Assembly (NCBI GenBank): GCA_024645155.1
Contig: JAHEGF010000025.1
Location: 11,456-20,707, forward strand
DNA from: Phyllobacteriaceae bacterium
GTDB lineage: Bacteria; Pseudomonadota; Alphaproteobacteria; Rhizobiales; Rhizobiaceae
Length of the DNA stretch: 9,252 nt
Direction: 5' to 3'
Numbering within the stretch: position 1 is the stretch's first letter; each line of letters starts with the position of its first letter. Under the pieces are notes generated by a model. That model did not search any database. It was given only the letters and a program-made list of their open reading frames with translations, and was not told the DNA's origin. The position numbers and the translations under genes are program-made. Positions 1 through 6,756 of this stretch are shown here, piece after piece.

Positions 1-1
1 C

Positions 2-520
2 GTGCAGGCTTTCGGTGATCGGATCCATGTGCTTGTGCATGTTACCGGCGGATTGGTCGCACGCAAAACCGTTGCGGAAATGGATATCGACCATTGGAAC
101 CAGGTGATGGAGCTGAATGCCACATCGTTTTTCCGTGCAGTGAAGGCGGTCTTGCCGCACATGTCTGGCGGTGGCGCGATCGTCGGACTTGCCAGCCAGG
201 CTGGCCGTGACGGTGGTGGGCCGGGGGCGGTCGCTTATGCCGCCTCGAAAGGTGCTGTCATGACCATGACGCGGGGACTGGCCAAGGAACTGGGCCCCGA
301 AATACGCGTCAACTCGGTCTGCCCGGGCATGATCGACACCGATTTCCACAATATGTTCACAAAGCCGGAAGTTCGCAGTCATGTTGCGAACATCACACCG
401 CTCAAGCGCGAAGGCACGCCGCAAGATGTAGCCAACCTGGTAACCTACCTTGCTTCCAACGAGGCGGCGTTCCTAACCGGCACAAACATAGACATCAACG
501 GAGGCATGGTCTTTTCCTGA
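2..520 (+). CDS. Short-chain dehydrogenase/reductase (SDR), C-terminal part, cut by window start
   Basis: NAD(P)-dependent oxidoreductase of the classical SDR superfamily, probably cytoplasmic. About 172 residues are visible against a usual 250. The N-terminal Rossmann glycine motif lies outside the window, so the GTG at position 2 is not a real start. The catalytic tetrad is readable: Asn39 (ELNATSFF), Ser65 (GLASQAG), Tyr79 and Lys83 (YAASK), followed by the RVNSVCPG segment that lines the cofactor site and a C-terminal DINGG motif. One oddity is that the usual NNAG structural motif after beta strand 4 reads HVTG (residues 13-16). The stop lies 56 nt before the TRAP binding-protein gene with no terminator between them, so this is probably the upstream gene of the same operon and may oxidise or reduce the imported compound. 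Fold and family are secure; the substrate is unknown. Confidence 0.9.
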   Translation: MQAFGDRIHVLVHVTGGLVARKTVAEMDIDHWNQVMELNATSFFRAVKAVLPHMSGGGAIVGLASQAGRDGGGPGAVAYAASKGAVMTMTRGLAKELGPEIRVNSVCPGMIDTDFHNMFTKPEVRSHVANITPLKREGTPQDVANLVTYLASNEAAFLTGTNIDINGGMVFS

Positions 521-563
521 CCGGCAGCCGCTCACGCTTTTCATAGTACTGGTCTCAACACAC

Positions 564-571
564 AAGGGAGG
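564..571 (+). promoter_or_regulatory. Strong Shine-Dalgarno for the TRAP binding-protein gene
   Basis: The purine run AAGGGAGG lies 5 nt before the ATG at 577. It is the best match to the anti-Shine-Dalgarno sequence in the window. This fits a periplasmic binding protein that must be made in excess over its membrane partners. Confidence 0.75.
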
Positions 572-576
572 AAAAC

Positions 577-1560
577 ATGTACCAGAAACTTACGAAATCA
601 ATCCTTGGCGCCGTAACAGCGCTGGCACTATTTGGCGGGGCCGCTTCCGCGGCGGAATGGCGCGGATGGAACATCCATGTCGACGGCTATCCGAACACCA
701 TCGCGATGGACAAATTCGCGGAATTGCTGGCTGAGAAGACCGGCGGGGAAATCACGCTCCAGATGTTCCATGGCGGAACCTTGGGAAGCCAGCCCGACGC
801 GATTGAGCAGGTGCGTCTGGGCGGACTTGAGATCGGCAACTTCAACCTTGGTCCAATCGGTCCAGTCGCGCCTGAAGCAAACGTTGTGTCACTGCCGTTC
901 ATCTTCAAGGATGTGGCACATATGTTTCGCGTCCTCGAAGGCGAAGGCGGTGCAGCAATCGCAGCGGGCATGACCGCCAAAGGCTTGGTACCGCTTGCAT
1001 GGTATGATGCTGGCGCGCGGTCTTTTTATACTGCTGGAAAACCGATCAACGCTCCGGCAGATGTTCAAGGGTTGAAGGTCCGGGTCATGAACAACGATCT
1101 ATATTCGGGCATGATCGCGCAACTGGGCGGAAATCCGTCGCCGATGGCCTTCGCGGAAGTCTACCAGGCGTTGAAGACCGGGGTAGTCGACGGGGCGGAG
1201 AACAATTGGCCATCCTATGAATCGACCGGTCACTTCGAGGTGGCGGGTTTTTATTCCCTCAGCCAGCACCTGATCATTCCGGAATGCGTCTGCATCAATG
1301 CAGACGTCTACAATGGCCTGTCGGACGAGATGAAAGCGGCGGTAACAGCGGCAGCAGTCGAATCGGCAGCTTTGCAGCGTAATCTCTGGGCCGAACGCGA
1401 AGCAGCAAGCCGGGAAAAGGTTTTGGCTGCCGGTATCAAGTTCAATGAGATTGCCGACAAGGCCCCGTTCCAGGCGGCAATGGCTCCAGTCTACGAATCT
1501 TACCTGGCCGCCAATCCGGACCTTCGGCCATTGGTGGAGCTGATACAGGCAACCGAGTAG
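577..1560 (+). CDS. dctP: TRAP transporter substrate-binding protein, DctP family
   Basis: Periplasmic receptor of a tripartite ATP-independent (TRAP) transporter. It binds an organic acid and delivers it to the QM membrane subunits. The 327-residue length is normal for the family. A Sec signal peptide is clear: basic start (K4, K7), hydrophobic core at 9-22, and an ASA signal-peptidase site with predicted cleavage after residue 25. Family signatures follow: GGTLGSQPDAIEQVRLG (66-82), the LPFIF segment (106-110), GARSFY (146-151), KVRV with Arg169 (the arginine that pairs with the substrate carboxylate in DctP proteins) and VDGAENNWPSYES (204-216). The 567-571 Shine-Dalgarno fixes the start. 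The ligand cannot be assigned from sequence alone; C4-dicarboxylates, sugar acids and keto acids are all bound by this family. The gene symbol names the family, not proven dicarboxylate uptake. Confidence 0.95.
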   Translation: MYQKLTKSILGAVTALALFGGAASAAEWRGWNIHVDGYPNTIAMDKFAELLAEKTGGEITLQMFHGGTLGSQPDAIEQVRLGGLEIGNFNLGPIGPVAPEANVVSLPFIFKDVAHMFRVLEGEGGAAIAAGMTAKGLVPLAWYDAGARSFYTAGKPINAPADVQGLKVRVMNNDLYSGMIAQLGGNPSPMAFAEVYQALKTGVVDGAENNWPSYESTGHFEVAGFYSLSQHLIIPECVCINADVYNGLSDEMKAAVTAAAVESAALQRNLWAEREAASREKVLAAGIKFNEIADKAPFQAAMAPVYESYLAANPDLRPLVELIQATE

Positions 1561-1575
1561 CCCTTGCCCGATCTT

Positions 1576-1606
1576 TGCCACCCGGACCCGCGCAGGCCGG
1601 GTGGCA
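1576..1606 (+). repeat. Intercistronic stem-loop between dctP and dctQ
   Basis: A perfect 10-bp inverted repeat: TGCCACCCGG (1576-1585) pairs with CCGGGTGGCA (1597-1606) across an 11-nt loop. It lies 15 nt after the dctP stop and has no following T-run, so it is unlikely to be a full terminator. Hairpins in this position commonly protect the upstream message from 3' exonucleases or attenuate read-through, raising the ratio of binding protein to permease. That role is inferred here. The 3' arm overlaps an alternative GTG start at 1601, which argues against that start being used. Confidence 0.65.
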
Positions 1607-1624
1607 CTCATCCGGAGATTTGAA

Positions 1625-2161
1625 ATGTCCGATAAGAAGTATCCCGGCACTTCGCCGGCCTTCCTCCGGTGGATGGACACCGTGCTGGGCGGCCTGGCTG
1701 CGATATGCCGGGTGCTGACCGGGGTATCGCTGGTCTTTCTGACCGTAATCTTCGGATGGCTCGTCTACGGCAGATACGTGCTGAACGCGACACCGACATG
1801 GGTCGAACAGGCGGCGCTACTGCTCGTAATGACGATCGCATTTCTTGGCGCTGCCGTCGGAATTTATGAAAACACTCATCTGTCCGTGACAATCCTTCGG
1901 ACATCGGTCACGCCCCGGGTGCGGTTATTCTTGGTGGCGCTGTCGGACCTGCTTTTGAGTGGATTCGGACTGCAGATGGCCTGGTACGGTGCCCAGCTCA
2001 CGATTTTCAAATGGGGCTCGATGATTCCGCTCATCCAGCTGCCTGAAGGCATGCGGTCTTTGCCGCTGACAATTGGCGGGGCATTGATTTTGCTTTTTTC
2101 GCTCGGTCATCTGTTGCGGCTAGCGTTCGGATGCGACGTGCGCAGCGACATTATCCAATAG
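1625..2161 (+). CDS. dctQ: TRAP transporter small permease, DctQ family
   Basis: Small membrane subunit of the TRAP transporter, which pairs with DctM and supports docking of the binding protein. The ATG at 1625 gives 178 residues and is preceded by GGAG (1614-1617) at 7-nt spacing. An in-frame GTG at 1601 would add 8 residues but has no comparable ribosome site and sits in the hairpin arm, so 1625 is preferred. Four hydrophobic stretches are visible, roughly residues 23-47, 58-80, 97-120 and 148-170. The family motif GRYVLNATPTWVEQ follows the first helix. The stop is followed after 9 nt by dctM, so the two are certainly cotranscribed. Confidence 0.92.
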   Translation: MSDKKYPGTSPAFLRWMDTVLGGLAAICRVLTGVSLVFLTVIFGWLVYGRYVLNATPTWVEQAALLLVMTIAFLGAAVGIYENTHLSVTILRTSVTPRVRLFLVALSDLLLSGFGLQMAWYGAQLTIFKWGSMIPLIQLPEGMRSLPLTIGGALILLFSLGHLLRLAFGCDVRSDIIQ

Positions 2162-2170
2162 GATTCCACC

Positions 2171-3451
2171 ATGGGACTTCTTGTTCTGCTCGGCCTATTT
2201 GCGGTGTTCGTGGTGATCGGTGTGCCGGTTGCTTTCGCGCTCGGAATATCGGCCATAGCCGCGTTCTGGTACGAGGGTCTGCCGCTGATGATCGGGTTCC
2301 AGAGGATCATCTCGGGGATCAACGTTTTTTCGCTGATGGCGATACCGTTTTTCATTTTCGCTGGCGAGCTTATGTTCCACGGCGGTATCGCGATGCGCCT
2401 TGTCCGTTTCGCCTCCGCTGCGGTCGGCGCCATGCGGGGCGGCCTGGGAATTGTCAACGTGTTTTCGTCAATGCTATTCGGTGGTATCTCGGGTTCTGCA
2501 GTGGCCGACATCTCGGCGCTGGGATCCATCCTGATACCGGTAATGAAGGAAAAAGGCTACGACGCGGATTATGCGGTAAACGTTACTGTAACGTCTTCGA
2601 TCGCTGGTATCATGATCCCGCCGAGCCACAACATGATCATCTTCGCGGTCGCGGCTGGAGGCGGCATCTCGATCGCGAAACTCTTCCTGGCCGGGGTCGT
2701 TCCGGGTATTTTGATGTGCATTTGCCTGGCGGTCGCGGCCTATGTTGTTGCGGTACGCCGCGGCTATTCCGCCGAGAGGTTTCCCGGCTGGACTGCGCTA
2801 GCGGTAAGTTTTGTAACTGCCATTCCAGGTCTGTTTACCGCAGTGATAATCGTCGGTGGAGTTCTTTCTGGAATATTCACCGTAACGGAATCCGGCGCGT
2901 TTGGAGCCATTTATGCCTTTGTGGTGACGCTGGTGGTCTATCGCAGCATCACGTGGGAGAATTTCAAGACAGCCGTAGTGCAATCGGTTCGGACGACGGC
3001 AATGGTTATGATCCTGATCGCCTGCGCCGGCGCATTTGCCTACATGCTGACCTTCTTCCGGGTGCCCGACAAGACCGTGATTTTGCTTACCGGTTTGACA
3101 GAAAACCCGATCCTGATCCTGTTGATGATCAATGCCGCCCTGCTTCTGTTGGGGATGATCATGGATATGGCTGCCCTTATTCTCATTTGCACTCCAATCT
3201 TCCTGCCTGTCGCCAACAATTTGGGTATCGACCCGCTGCAATTCGGCATGATCCTCATGATGAATCTCGGACTGGGCCTGTGCACTCCGCCGGTGGGATC
3301 CTGCCTTTTCGTTGGATGCGCCGTCGGCAAGCTTCCGATGGAAAAGGCAGTGCGGACGATCTGGCCCTTCTACCTGGCGATTCTCGTTGCCTTGATGATG
3401 ACCACGTTCTTCCCCGCAATATCGATGACTTTGCCGAGGTTGCTTGGCTGA
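2171..3451 (+). CDS. dctM: TRAP transporter large permease, DctM family
   Basis: Large inner-membrane subunit that carries substrate with an ion gradient, usually Na+. The length of 426 residues is typical. Hydrophobic helices run through the whole protein. Family signatures include GGISGSAVADISALGSI (104-120), IPPSHNMI (149-156), and in the second repeat GMIMDMAALILICTPIFLP and LGLCTPPVG, reflecting the two inverted structural repeats of the ion transporter superfamily. AGGA at 2160-2163, overlapping the dctQ stop, lies 7 nt before the ATG and fixes the start. It is the last gene of the + strand operon, with a probable terminator overlapping its 3' end. No frameshift or missing motif was seen. 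Confidence 0.95.
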   Translation: MGLLVLLGLFAVFVVIGVPVAFALGISAIAAFWYEGLPLMIGFQRIISGINVFSLMAIPFFIFAGELMFHGGIAMRLVRFASAAVGAMRGGLGIVNVFSSMLFGGISGSAVADISALGSILIPVMKEKGYDADYAVNVTVTSSIAGIMIPPSHNMIIFAVAAGGGISIAKLFLAGVVPGILMCICLAVAAYVVAVRRGYSAERFPGWTALAVSFVTAIPGLFTAVIIVGGVLSGIFTVTESGAFGAIYAFVVTLVVYRSITWENFKTAVVQSVRTTAMVMILIACAGAFAYMLTFFRVPDKTVILLTGLTENPILILLMINAALLLLGMIMDMAALILICTPIFLPVANNLGIDPLQFGMILMMNLGLGLCTPPVGSCLFVGCAVGKLPMEKAVRTIWPFYLAILVALMMTTFFPAISMTLPRLLG

Positions 3452-3462
3452 TTGTTTTTGTT
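3433..3462 (+). terminator. Candidate intrinsic terminator overlapping the dctM stop
   Basis: GCCGAG (3433-3438) pairs with CTTGGC (3443-3448), one pair being G-U, around a GTTG loop. The tail TGATTGTTTTTGTT follows directly. Stem plus T-rich tail fits a short rho-independent terminator for the SDR-TRAP operon. The stem is only 6 bp, so efficiency may be modest. The dctM stop codon lies within the element. Confidence 0.45.
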
Positions 3463-3668
3463 CCTTGGGTGCAAATTTCAGCTCGTGTCCCCAAGAGTAA
3501 CTTAATTTGTACTTGTCCGCCGAAGGGCAAGACCCGGCAGGATTGCCAACAACTATTGCAAATGGCGTATAAAGACCTCCGGTGTTTCCGTGGGGGTGAT
3601 ATTGGGATATTCATCCAGTTACTGACTGATGGTGAAAAAGTTCCGGAGGAATTCATCAGTATTTGCCA

Positions 3669-3699
3669 GGCAGGAAATTCCGAAACCGGTTCGCCTGCC
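3669..3699. repeat. Bulged hairpin in the convergent intergenic region
   Basis: GGCAGG (3669-3674) pairs with CCTGCC (3694-3699). Stacked directly inside is CGAA (3681-3684) paired with TTCG (3690-3693) over a 5-nt loop, leaving a one-sided 6-nt bulge (3675-3680). No T-run follows on either strand, so it is not a typical terminator. It may be a structured 3' end or part of a small RNA; the function is unknown. Confidence 0.4.
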
Positions 3700-3805
3700 G
3701 GGTTGCATTGCCAAATCATAATGATGCGTTGATCGCATCGCGATGAAAAACGTCCGATCGCCTTCAATGCCAGCCGCTGAATGTTTTTCCAGTGGCCAAT
3801 TCGCC

Positions 3806-3838
3806 TCACGCGGAATGGCTTGCTTCCATTAGGCGTGA
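3806..3838 (-). terminator. Hairpin at the 3' end of the oxidoreductase operon
   Basis: A 13-bp inverted repeat with two central mismatches: TCACGCGGAATGG (3806-3818) against CCATTAGGCGTGA (3826-3838), with a 7-nt loop. It begins 6 nt beyond the stop of the beta-subunit gene. It lacks a U-tract on either strand, so it is either a 3' stabilising hairpin or a factor-assisted end for the leftward operon, possibly acting in both directions. Confidence 0.45.
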
Positions 3839-3844
3839 AGCGCT

Positions 3845-4900
3845 CTAGCTGTGGCTTGCATTGATCTGTCCCAGCGCTGCGTTGCCCGGACACAAATCCT
3901 GGTCGGCCAGACTGTTGAGCGGCGCAGCGCATGTACCGATAAGGCCATGCAAGTCGGTCTCGTCGGCTTCCAGATACAAGAGCCCGGTGGCTACCTCGCC
4001 CGCTGCCTTGTGGCGCTGCAGCTTGGGCAGCACCGCTGCCCGGTCAGTCGGGTCGTAATCGTCGGCAAGCTTGTGCAGGCGAAGCGCCGATCCGTCATGG
4101 AGCGTCACTTCGGTCGTCGAGCCGGCGTCGTAGGCAACGGTGATAGCAACTTCGGGCGGTACGAAATCCACCGTGTCGAGCGCGGCATTGTGTTCTCGTA
4201 CATAGTCGTAACTCTTGGTCGAAGCGGCGTGGTTGTTGAAGGTCACGCACGGGCTGATCACATCGATGAGTGCGAAACCCCTGTAGCGGATTGCCGCCTT
4301 CATCAGGGGCACCAGTTGCGCCTTGTCACCGGAAAAGGACCGGGCGACAAAACCCGCGCCGAGTTCAATCGCCAGTGCCGCCAGATCAATTGCCTCGTAC
4401 CGGTTCTCGACACCCTTGCGGTTCTTTGCGCTCTTGTCGTTGGTGGCTGAGGATTGGCCCTTTGTCAGCCCATAAGTCCCGTTGTTTTCGACCAGGTAAA
4501 CCATGTTCAGCCGTCTGCGGATGACATGGCAGAACTGGCCAAGACCGATGGAGGCAGTGTCGCCATCGCCGGATACGCCGATATAAACAAGATCGTTGTT
4601 GGCAAGATTGGCGCCCGTTGCCACAGACGGCATGCGGCCATGCACCGAATTGAAGCCGTGCGAACGGTCGAGGAAGTAGTTGGTGGTCTTCGACGAACAA
4701 CCAATTCCAGAAATCTTGGCGACCCGGTGGGCCTCTATGTCGAGTTCGAAACACGCTTCGATAATTGCCGCCGAGACTGAATCATGGCCGCAACCGGCAC
4801 ACAGCGTTGACACCACACCTTCATAGTCCCGGTGGGTCAGTCCACAGGCGTTTACCGGCAGGGCAGGGTGATGGAAAGCGGGCTTTACAATATGTGTCAT
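3845..4900 (-). CDS. korB: 2-oxoacid:ferredoxin-type oxidoreductase, beta subunit (TPP and Fe-S)
   Basis: Catalytic beta subunit of a CoA-dependent 2-oxoacid oxidoreductase, which carries thiamine diphosphate and the proximal [4Fe-4S] cluster. It has 351 residues, normal for this subunit. Visible motifs: CAGCGH (Cys34, Cys37), GIGCSSKT (Cys68) and SPC (Cys218), the four cysteines expected to bind the cluster. GDGD (111-114) followed by ENNGTYGLTKGQ (138-149) forms the TPP/Mg binding region. The start ATG overlaps the alpha-subunit stop in an ATGA junction, so translation is coupled and the weak ribosome site matters little. It is the last gene of the operon. The reaction is oxidative decarboxylation of a 2-oxoacid to its acyl-CoA; 2-oxoglutarate is the likeliest substrate by family resemblance, but other 2-oxoacids are not excluded. 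Confidence 0.9.
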   Translation of the reverse strand: MTHIVKPAFHHPALPVNACGLTHRDYEGVVSTLCAGCGHDSVSAAIIEACFELDIEAHRVAKISGIGCSSKTTNYFLDRSHGFNSVHGRMPSVATGANLANNDLVYIGVSGDGDTASIGLGQFCHVIRRRLNMVYLVENNGTYGLTKGQSSATNDKSAKNRKGVENRYEAIDLAALAIELGAGFVARSFSGDKAQLVPLMKAAIRYRGFALIDVISPCVTFNNHAASTKSYDYVREHNAALDTVDFVPPEVAITVAYDAGSTTEVTLHDGSALRLHKLADDYDPTDRAAVLPKLQRHKAAGEVATGLLYLEADETDLHGLIGTCAAPLNSLADQDLCPGNAALGQINASHS

Positions 4901-6756
4901 CTCGGCTGTCCCATTGATGCGGCGGTAAGCGGCGGCGCGGAGGCATCCGCGATCCTGGTGTCGCGATGAATGGCGGAACGGATTGCATCGACAAGGAATT
5001 GGGCTGTCAGCGGGAAGCCGTCGTAATTGGTGACAGGAACCAGTTTTTCGGCGGCAATTCCCGCTTCCGCGATTAAGAGGTGGCGCATTTGGGCGTCGCG
5101 GTTCTGTTCCACGACAAACAGGAAATCGTGCCTGCCGATGAAGTCCGCAACCTCATCGCTGAACGGAAAAGCCCTGAGGCGCAAGTGGTTGACACCGAGC
5201 GCCTCACGTCCCATCAGGCTGATCGCCTCGCGCACGGCCAAGTCTGTCGAACCGTAATTGATGATGCCCAGACGCGATTTCGAACTCAGTATACGGGTTA
5301 CCGGTTTTGGCACCAGCGATTTTGCGGTTTCGAATTTCGCGTTTATCCGGTCAAGCATTGCCGCGTGCACAACACCGTCCTCAGTATATTTCCCGGTGTC
5401 GGTATGCGATGTGCCGCGGGTGAAATAGGCGCCTTTGCCGGGATGGATTCCGGGCAGTGTTCGCCATGGAACGCCGTCGCCGTCAACATCGCGATACCGG
5501 GCAAATTCCGAGACAGCCTCCAACTTGGCCGCATCCAGCACCTTCCCGCGGTCGAAACGCCGGTTGTCATCCCATTTCAGTTCATCGACCACCCAGTCAT
5601 TCATGCCGATATCCAGATCGCTCATGACAAAAACAGGCGCCTGCAGGCGATCGGCGAGGTCGAACGCGTCGGCCGAAAACGTGAAACACTCGCCTGGATC
5701 GCCGGGTATTAGCAACACATGCCGGGTATCGCCGTGCGATGCGTAGGCACATGCCAGGATGTCGGACTGCTGGGTTCGTGTCGGCATGCCGGTCGATGGT
5801 CCGCCGCGCTGGATATCGAATAGCACCAGGGGGACTTCAGCAAAGTAGGCAAGGCCGATGAATTCACTCATCAGGGAGATTCCCGGCCCGGAAGTTGCAG
5901 TGAATGCGCGAGCGCCATTCCAGTTTGCGCCGACCGCGATGCCGGCAGCAGACAGTTCGTCTTCCGCCTGGATGACCGCCGCCCGCAACATGCCATTATT
6001 GTCGCGGCGGAGCCGGCCTGCGTGACGCTCAAAGGACTCGGTCAGCGTGGTCGATGGTGTTATCGGATACCATGCCGCCACGGTCGCGCCGCCGTAGATG
6101 GCGCCAAGGGCTGCCGCTTCATTGCCGCTGATCATGATCTTGCCGGCAGTGCCGTTGGACTTGCGTGCCCGGACGGAAAGCCGGCCGTCTATGTAGGCAT
6201 GGGCGTAGTCGTACCCAATACGAAGCGCCTTGAAATTCGGTTCGACCAGCTTCGGTTTGCTTTTGAACTGCTCGGCGATAAGCTGTTCGATGATGTCGAT
6301 ATCTATCTCGATCAGCCAGGAAAGCGCGCCTATATAGACGATATTCTTGAAAATCTGGCGCTCACGCAGGTCCGACCAGGCATCGGCACAAAGCCCGGCA
6401 ATCGGAATTCCGATTTGCCTGATATCCTCTCGACCAAAATCGCGGCGCAGGGTGCTGTCATAAATGAGGGTCCCGCCAGGAACGATCTCTGCCACATCCC
6501 TTGCATAGGTCTGCGGGTTCATTGCGACCATGACGTCGATGCCGGCACGCCGGGCCAGGTGACCAGCTTCGCTTACCCGTATTTCGTACCAGGTCGGCAA
6601 TCCCTGGATGTTGGAAGGGAAGATATTTTTCGGGCTAACCGGCAGACCCATGCGAAACAGCGCCTTTGCACACAACAGGTTGGCGCTGGCCGACCCGGAA
6701 CCGTTTACATTTGCAAACTTGAGTACAAACTCGTTAAACGCGCGATCAGGCACCAT
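4897..6756 (-). CDS. korA: 2-oxoacid:acceptor oxidoreductase, fused gamma-alpha subunit
   Basis: Partner of the beta subunit with two fused domains. Residues about 8-190 form the gamma domain, which contributes to CoA handling, opening with FANVNGSGSASAN. From about 205 comes the alpha (pyrimidine-binding-like) domain, with YPITPS (230-235), TSGPGISLMSE (288-298) and QRGGPSTGMPT (316-326), then a C-terminal domain to 619. This gamma-alpha order is characteristic of 2-oxoglutarate-type enzymes (KorA). The ATG at 6756 is preferred over one at 6843: GGAG lies 7 nt upstream, homology begins right after it, and the longer form would lie over the flavoprotein gene's C-terminal ferredoxin domain. 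This start overlaps the upstream gene by 11 nt, and its stop overlaps korB by 4 nt. The subunits are probably made in fixed ratio by coupled translation. Confidence 0.9.
   Translation of the reverse strand: MVPDRAFNEFVLKFANVNGSGSASANLLCAKALFRMGLPVSPKNIFPSNIQGLPTWYEIRVSEAGHLARRAGIDVMVAMNPQTYARDVAEIVPGGTLIYDSTLRRDFGREDIRQIGIPIAGLCADAWSDLRERQIFKNIVYIGALSWLIEIDIDIIEQLIAEQFKSKPKLVEPNFKALRIGYDYAHAYIDGRLSVRARKSNGTAGKIMISGNEAAALGAIYGGATVAAWYPITPSTTLTESFERHAGRLRRDNNGMLRAAVIQAEDELSAAGIAVGANWNGARAFTATSGPGISLMSEFIGLAYFAEVPLVLFDIQRGGPSTGMPTRTQQSDILACAYASHGDTRHVLLIPGDPGECFTFSADAFDLADRLQAPVFVMSDLDIGMNDWVVDELKWDDNRRFDRGKVLDAAKLEAVSEFARYRDVDGDGVPWRTLPGIHPGKGAYFTRGTSHTDTGKYTEDGVVHAAMLDRINAKFETAKSLVPKPVTRILSSKSRLGIINYGSTDLAVREAISLMGREALGVNHLRLRAFPFSDEVADFIGRHDFLFVVEQNRDAQMRHLLIAEAGIAAEKLVPVTNYDGFPLTAQFLVDAIRSAIHRDTRIADASAPPLTAASMGQPR

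Larger units (their letters stand above)
3452..3844. other. Convergent intergenic region, 393 nt, no convincing gene
   Basis: The stretch separates the end of the + strand TRAP operon from the end of the - strand oxidoreductase operon. Open frames crossing it are extensions of shadow frames from the neighbours, without ribosome sites or protein-like composition. It holds several inverted repeats: CTTGGG/CCCAAG (3464-3469 and 3490-3495), ACTGATG/CATCAGT around a 22-nt loop near 3624-3660, the bulged hairpin at 3669-3699 and the long imperfect hairpin at 3806-3838. A TTGCCA (3543-3548) and TATAAA (3568-3573) pair is promoter-like but has a 19-nt spacer. A small RNA is possible but not shown. 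Confidence 0.6.

Noticed and set aside
2131..3732. A 533-codon open frame on the + strand overlapping dctM.
   Set aside because: It is a frame-shifted shadow of dctM, rich in Arg, Cys and His, without family motifs, while the dctM frame has full TRAP signatures and a ribosome site.
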